The position numbers and the translations under genes were made by a program. Of a stretch of DNA of 64,000 bases, positions 59,789 to 64,000 are shown piece by piece (positions within the stretch are counted from its first letter, which is position 1; each line of letters opens with the position of its first letter). Where the stretch lies: contig NZ_CP120836.1 of assembly GCF_049200465.1 (NCBI RefSeq), forward strand, positions 186,001-250,000, in the 5' to 3' direction. Source of the stretch: Leptothermofonsia sp049200465 (GTDB taxonomy: Bacteria; Cyanobacteriota; Cyanobacteriia; Leptolyngbyales; Leptolyngbyaceae). A model generated the notes under the pieces. The model saw only the letters and a list, made by a program, of their open reading frames with translations, searched no databases and was not told the origin of the DNA.

Positions 59789-60088
59789 AGCTTTCCCACA
59801 GAAATTTGGACTGGCAAGCCTTAGAAGTGGCTATATAGTCTATTTTTTATCAAAAATCTAGATTTATCAATTGTGCAACTAAAATTAGTTGCAAAAATCG
59901 AATGAATGCGCAACTAATCTTCAAATTGATGAGTGTGTCTTCAAATATCTAGATTGACTTAAACGGGCAATGGCTGGGCTTTGTGAGAACCGATGATCAA
60001 TCAACCACTACTACAGATCACAAAGGACTAGTAATCTGCAACCATCTATTCCGGCATATTTTTGCTAGTTATTGGGTAGAAGAAGTAA
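59789..60088. other. AT-rich spacer with operator-like palindrome
   Basis: See palindrome at 59874-59893. No gene seen. Confidence 0.5.
59874..59893. promoter_or_regulatory. Operator-like palindrome
   Basis: TGCAACTAA AA TTAGTTGCA, 9-bp arms with a two-base centre, plus a further half-site GCAACTAAT at 59910-59918. Located about 86 bases upstream of the leftward secreted-protein gene. Confidence 0.55.
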
Positions 60089-60565
60089 TCAGTTTGCTCG
60101 CTCGGCATAGCCAGATTTAATCCAGCCTTCCTGCCCACTACTTTCAACTCTCACCTTCTGCCATTCTCCATCCGGACTATCTTCAAGAATGACAATTGAT
60201 TCGTTATATTCAACACCGCCAATCCTTTCAGCATTGCGGTCAGGGTTTTCGCGCAGGTTCAGCCCCTGCGATAGAACGATACGGGCCCGGTAGCCGGAGG
60301 CTTCTGTTTTCTGAGGAGAGGGGGTTTCACTGGAGGATGGGCTGGGGGAAGGACTGGGAGAGGGTTTGACGGCAGCGGGGTTTGCCTGGGCTGCTGTCAC
60401 TGGTTTCGCTTTGGGAGAGGGATTGTCGTTCGGAAAGGTGGGTCTTGGAGGGGGAGCGGTGAACTGAGCAATCACATACTGGGCGGCAATAAAGCTACCA
60501 GAGGCAATCAGAACAAATGCAAAAAAAATACCGCTTAATACTTTGATCAGATCTGACCAGCTCAT
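60089..60565 (-). CDS. SH3-domain protein with membrane anchor
   Basis: Protein of 158 residues. An N-terminal hydrophobic helix (about 7-32) is followed by a long Pro/Ser/Ala linker (about 35-90) and a bacterial SH3b domain (GLNLRENPDRNAERIGGVEYNESIVIL ... EGWIKSGYAE). SH3b domains often bind cell wall. Function unknown. Start ATG at 60565. Ycf46 lies upstream on the same strand, 77 bases away. Confidence 0.8.
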   Translation of the reverse strand: MSWSDLIKVLSGIFFAFVLIASGSFIAAQYVIAQFTAPPPRPTFPNDNPSPKAKPVTAAQANPAAVKPSPSPSPSPSSSETPSPQKTEASGYRARIVLSQGLNLRENPDRNAERIGGVEYNESIVILEDSPDGEWQKVRVESSGQEGWIKSGYAERAN

Positions 60566-60642
60566 AGTGATAACCCAGAGAACGGTTTTGGCTGCAATTG
60601 TATAGTCAGCGCGGAAATTTGTTGCATTAGATTTGATTGAAA

Positions 60643-62166
60643 CTAATCGGGTTGCTGCATTTGGCGCTGAATCCGGCTGCTTAAGCTACTGTGCTTTGAG
60701 GCGAGACGAGCTTTACCAGCGGCAGCCCATTCTTGCAAAAACTGGATTTGCTCCTGGGCAGTCCTTGCCAGGGGAACGATTTGGCTGGCAGCTTCCAGGA
60801 TGTCGTCGGTGGTGAAGTCTCGATTTTGGCTAAAGCCGATGTGCATTGCTTCAATCAAGGTTTGCTCAATCTCAGCACCGGAGAAGTCGGGGGTTTCGTA
60901 GGCGAGCCGATCAAGGTCGTATTGCTTAAGATTGTGGGGACGCAGGCGGGAAAGATGAACTGAGAAAATGGCTCGACGCTCTTCCTGAGTTGGCAGACCG
61001 ACGAAGAAGATTTCGTCGAAACGCCCCTTACGAAGCATTTCTGGTGGTAGAGACTGAATATTATTTGCCGTTGCGACGACGAAGACAGGAGTGGTTTTTT
61101 CGGCCATCCAGGTGACAAAGGTGCCAAAGACGCGGCTGGTGGTTCCGGCGTCGCCTTTACTATCAACTCCAGAAAAGGCTTTATCGATTTCGTCGATCCA
61201 GAGAATGCAGGGAGCCAGAGCTTCTGCCAGTTGAATCATCTGGCGGGTGCGGGATTCGGATTCACCGACCAGTCCGGCAAACAACCGTCCAACGTCCAGG
61301 CGTAGCAGGGGGAGGTGCCAGTGATGGGCGATCGCCTTCGCTGTTAGTGATTTGCCGGTGCCCTGAATGCCAACCAGCAGCAGCCCACGGGGGTGGGGTA
61401 AGCCATACTGCCGTGCCCGTTCGGAGAAGGCTCCTCCCCGCCGCAGGAGCCAGTCTTTGAGGTTATCTAACCCGCCGATGTCGGAGATGTTGGCGGTGGT
61501 GGGGTAGAAGTCCAGGATCTGAGTTTGACGGATGGTTTGCCGTTTTTCCTCCAAAATCAGATCAACGTCTTCAGGACGGAGTTCACCGTGGGTGGCGATC
61601 GCCCGTGCCAGAACCCGGCGAATTCGCTCCATTGACAATCCCTGGCAGGAACGCACCAGCTCATCCAGGGCACGGCCTTCTAGGGCATGGCCGGTTACAG
61701 CCAGTAAGCGTTCGATCTCGGTTTGAATTTCTGCTGGCAAGGGCAAAGGAAAATCCAGTACAGTGAGTACTTCACTTAATTCGTCGGGAATGGTGATTTG
61801 AGGAGAAATGAGAACAATGTTTTTGGGTTGGGCCTTGAGGATACGTGCCAGGTTTCGCAACTTACGGGAAATGGAAACATCCTCTAGAAAGCGGTGAAAG
61901 TCCCGCAGAATAAAAATTGCTGGTGCAGTGGCTGGCAATTTTTCAACAAATTCCAGGGCTTGCAATGGATTTCGTTTACCAAAGCCTTCGTCGTTGGGGT
62001 TTCCCTGGTAGCCATCGACAAAATCCCAAATGTAGACTGCCCGATTGCCAAGTTGTTTGGCCGAATGGGCGATCGCCGCTTCAATTCGCTCTTCCTCGCG
62101 GGTGGGAATGTAAATCAGCGGGTAGCGGGCACGCAGGAGTAACTCAAATTCATCGCTAAAGCTCAT
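60643..62166 (-). CDS. ycf46: AAA-type ATPase, Ycf46 family
   Basis: Protein of 507 residues. An N-terminal domain opens with DEFELLLRARYPLIYIPTREEERIEAAI, the typical Ycf46 start. The AAA module follows: Walker A GIQGTGKS, Walker B with IDEIDKAF, arginine-rich GRFDEIFFV, and a lid domain ending FSGAEIEQTLIEAM. Ycf46 occurs in cyanobacteria and some algal plastids and has been tied to CO2 use and photosynthetic regulation. It stands with an SH3-domain gene on the same strand. ATG at 62166. Confidence 0.94.
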   Translation of the reverse strand: MSFSDEFELLLRARYPLIYIPTREEERIEAAIAHSAKQLGNRAVYIWDFVDGYQGNPNDEGFGKRNPLQALEFVEKLPATAPAIFILRDFHRFLEDVSISRKLRNLARILKAQPKNIVLISPQITIPDELSEVLTVLDFPLPLPAEIQTEIERLLAVTGHALEGRALDELVRSCQGLSMERIRRVLARAIATHGELRPEDVDLILEEKRQTIRQTQILDFYPTTANISDIGGLDNLKDWLLRRGGAFSERARQYGLPHPRGLLLVGIQGTGKSLTAKAIAHHWHLPLLRLDVGRLFAGLVGESESRTRQMIQLAEALAPCILWIDEIDKAFSGVDSKGDAGTTSRVFGTFVTWMAEKTTPVFVVATANNIQSLPPEMLRKGRFDEIFFVGLPTQEERRAIFSVHLSRLRPHNLKQYDLDRLAYETPDFSGAEIEQTLIEAMHIGFSQNRDFTTDDILEAASQIVPLARTAQEQIQFLQEWAAAGKARLASKHSSLSSRIQRQMQQPD

Positions 62167-62290
62167 AAATGCAAGCCCCGAAAGCAGGTTGAATCAGAGG
62201 TCTGGATTTCCTCACTTTACCCCAATGGTTGGGATACACGTTACAAGAGAAGAGGATGCAAATTTTATCAGCTCACCAAAGCCTTAATTC

Positions 62291-63952
62291 ATGACTGTTT
62301 CTCCTTTCACGGCTGAACGCCTTTTATTTACTCCAGCAAATCCAAGCGACGATGCAGTACCGGTTATCTTTGCGTTTCCGAATGAGTACAGCGTCGGGAT
62401 TACCAGCCTGGGCTATCAGGTGGTGTGGGCAACGCTGGCCTCTCGACAGGACTTGCAGGTGAGGCGACTGTTTACCGATATTCATGAGCCGTTACCATCC
62501 CAGCCTGAGTTATTGGGGTTTTCACTGTCCTGGGAACTGGACTACGTAAATATTTTGGGCTTGATGGAGTCGTTGGGGTTACCAATTTGGGCGCGAGAAC
62601 GAGCTTCCCACTCCCCCTCGACCCAGTATCCACTGGTATTTGGTGGCGGCCCTGTGTTGACGGCTAACCCGGAGCCGTTTGCGGATTTCTTTGACGTGAT
62701 TTTGCTGGGGGATGGGGAACTGCTGCTGGAAGAGTTTATTGATGCTTATCAAGAAGTGCGGGAGGCAGAGCAGGGAACCCAGTTGCGGCATCTGGCGAAG
62801 GTACCGGGAATTTATGTGCCCAGTCTGTATGAAGTGGCCTATGACGGGGAACGGGGAGCGGTGAAGGCGATCGCTCCCATTGCGCCTGACCTTCCTACCC
62901 AAATTGAAAAGCGAACGTATCGGGGTAATACCCTGTCAGCCTCAACGGTTGTGACAGAAAAAGCGGCCTGGGAAAACATTTACATGGTGGAGGTGGTACG
63001 GAGTTGCCCGGAGATGTGCCGCTTTTGTCTGGCCAGCTACCTGACGTTGCCATTTCGGGTTGCCAGTGTGGAGGAATCATTGATTCCAGCGATCGCCCGC
63101 GGGCTAGAGGTAACGGATCGAATTGGTTTACTGGGAGCCTCTGTGACTCAGCACCCAGAATTTGACCGCCTGCTGGACTATCTCAACCGTTCAGAGTATG
63201 ACCAGATTCGCCTCAGCATCGCTTCCGTGCGGACGAATACGGTCACTCCTAAACTGGCGAAAACCTTGGTGAAACACGACACCCGTTCCATCACTATTGC
63301 CGTTGAAAGTGGCTCTGAGCGGCTGCGTCAAATTATCAACAAAAAGCTGACCAACGACGAAATTATTCAGGCTGCGATAAACGCCAAAGCTGGAGGACTC
63401 AGCCATTTGAAGCTGTACGGAATGGCGGGCGTTCCGGGCGAAGAACTCGACGACCTGGAACAAACCGTAATCATGCTGCAAGAAATCAGGAAAGCGGCTC
63501 CCGGCTTGCGGCTGACATTTGGGTGCAGCACTTTTGTGCCGAAGGCTCACACCCCTTTTCAGTGGTTTGGGGTGAACACTCAGGCAGAAAAGCGGCTGCA
63601 ATGGTTACAGAAGAAACTGCGCCCGATGGGAGTGGATTTCCGCCCAGAGAGCTACAATTGGTCAATCATTCAGGCTTTGCTGTCGAGGGGCGATCGCCGC
63701 CTCTCCCGGTTACTGGAGCTAACTCGTCACTACGGTGATTCTCTGGGCAGCTATCGTCGGGCCTTCAAAGAACTGCGAGGCCAAGTGCCCGACCTGGAAT
63801 TTTACGTGTATTCAGACTGGCCACTGGATCGGGTCCTCCCCTGGAGCCATCTTCAAGGTCCATTGCCTCAAGCCACACTGATTAAACATTTAGCAGCAGC
63901 CACCGAGTACTTCGGTGCTTCCGTTCCCAAACCAGAGCTACTGAGCGTTTGA
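62291..63952 (+). CDS. B12-binding-type radical SAM protein (TIGR03960-like)
   Basis: Protein of 553 residues. The N-terminal half has a B12-domain-like beginning (VIFAFPNEYSVGITSLGYQVVWATLASR) and a DLLLGDGE-like LLGDGELLLEEF; the radical SAM cluster is Cys239, Cys243, Cys246 in CPEMCRFC, followed by VESGSERLRQIINKKL and GCSTFVPKAHTPFQW. It matches the uncharacterised family of B12-radical SAM proteins often paired with a DUF2344 protein. Substrate unknown. Start ATG at 62291. A CPxCG-type gene starts nine bases after the stop. Confidence 0.9.
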   Translation: MTVSPFTAERLLFTPANPSDDAVPVIFAFPNEYSVGITSLGYQVVWATLASRQDLQVRRLFTDIHEPLPSQPELLGFSLSWELDYVNILGLMESLGLPIWARERASHSPSTQYPLVFGGGPVLTANPEPFADFFDVILLGDGELLLEEFIDAYQEVREAEQGTQLRHLAKVPGIYVPSLYEVAYDGERGAVKAIAPIAPDLPTQIEKRTYRGNTLSASTVVTEKAAWENIYMVEVVRSCPEMCRFCLASYLTLPFRVASVEESLIPAIARGLEVTDRIGLLGASVTQHPEFDRLLDYLNRSEYDQIRLSIASVRTNTVTPKLAKTLVKHDTRSITIAVESGSERLRQIINKKLTNDEIIQAAINAKAGGLSHLKLYGMAGVPGEELDDLEQTVIMLQEIRKAAPGLRLTFGCSTFVPKAHTPFQWFGVNTQAEKRLQWLQKKLRPMGVDFRPESYNWSIIQALLSRGDRRLSRLLELTRHYGDSLGSYRRAFKELRGQVPDLEFYVYSDWPLDRVLPWSHLQGPLPQATLIKHLAAATEYFGASVPKPELLSV

Positions 63953-63961
63953 TAATACTCC

Positions 63962-64000
63962 ATGCAAACAACTGCTGAATTTTTCTGTGCCTACTGCGGT
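63962..64000 (+). CDS. Start of CPxCG-type small cysteine protein (partial)
   Basis: Only 13 codons are visible: MQTTAEFFCAYCG. This opening matches small CPxCG/CxYCG zinc-ribbon-like cyanobacterial proteins. It begins nine bases after the radical SAM gene and may share its transcript. The rest lies beyond the window. Confidence 0.6.
   Translation, partial: MQTTAEFFCAYCG

Overview
The window looks like chromosomal DNA of a cyanobacterium, probably a filamentous one. Evidence seen directly: GCGATCGC (HIP1-type) octamers occur throughout genes and spacers; there is a psbA gene with the D1 C-terminal extension, a one-helix high-light-inducible protein, an IctB-type membrane protein, BtpA, a SigC-like group 2 sigma factor, a Fur protein, CofG (deazaflavin chromophore synthesis) and Ycf46. 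No rRNA, tRNA, CRISPR array, prophage or intact insertion sequence was recognised.

Layout. 1-5.6 kb: end of gltX, a secreted protein, an FtsH2-like protease and small envelope proteins. 5.8-12.8 kb: a broken aminotransferase, then a polysaccharide block (sugar transferase, Wzy/WaaL-type ligase) and an amino-acid-type ABC binding lipoprotein. 13.5-26 kb: Tic22-like protein, PrmC, a broken gene, LysM/M23 protease, HtrA protease, rhodanese, an HD-GYP response regulator, GlmU and a site-2 protease. 26-33.4 kb: IctB, a membrane protein and a MarR regulator that share an operator palindrome, a nuclease-like/ParA fusion next to a metallo-beta-lactamase exonuclease, prohibitin, and an HdeD gene with two internal amber codons. 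33.6-43 kb: an Hsp70 homologue, the btpA-thioredoxin-VKOR cluster, an orphan hydrolase plus an unrecognised 549-residue protein, and a peroxiredoxin. 43-49 kb: lipA-gpsA and small genes, a frameshifted DUF1186-like gene, a VOC protein, an EamA exporter and an Hlip with an HLR1-like promoter element. 49-64 kb: cofG, a LuxR regulator, psbA, a decayed gene, tpiA, sigC, fur, secreted proteins, Ycf46 and a B12-type radical SAM protein.

How the genes fit together. Photosystem repair and light stress recur (FtsH2-like protease, a D1 with Glu130, Hlip, HtrA, BtpA), as do envelope and thiol chemistry (VKOR plus thioredoxin modules, peroxiredoxin, M23, polysaccharide export). Most genes are single transcription units separated by repeat-rich spacers; only a few short clusters (btpA-trx-VKOR, lipA-gpsA-hypothetical) look like operons.

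The most distinctive feature is a population of small non-coding elements. One family of about 112-115 bp with TATA-type ends is present in at least eight recognisable copies; one copy has cut an aminotransferase gene with a clean TA duplication. A second family carries a GAGAAGGGATTC hairpin, a third often sits beside it, one further element is nested inside a family-1 copy, and an 80-bp palindromic element is flanked by 13-bp direct repeats. Five genes (aminotransferase, 15.8-kb gene, HdeD, DUF1186-like, 54.5-kb gene) carry stops or frameshifts, so either the genome is decaying or the assembly has errors. I saw no clear new defence or biosynthetic system; the best candidates for unusual biology are the nuclease-like/ParA fusion and the mobile-element families.
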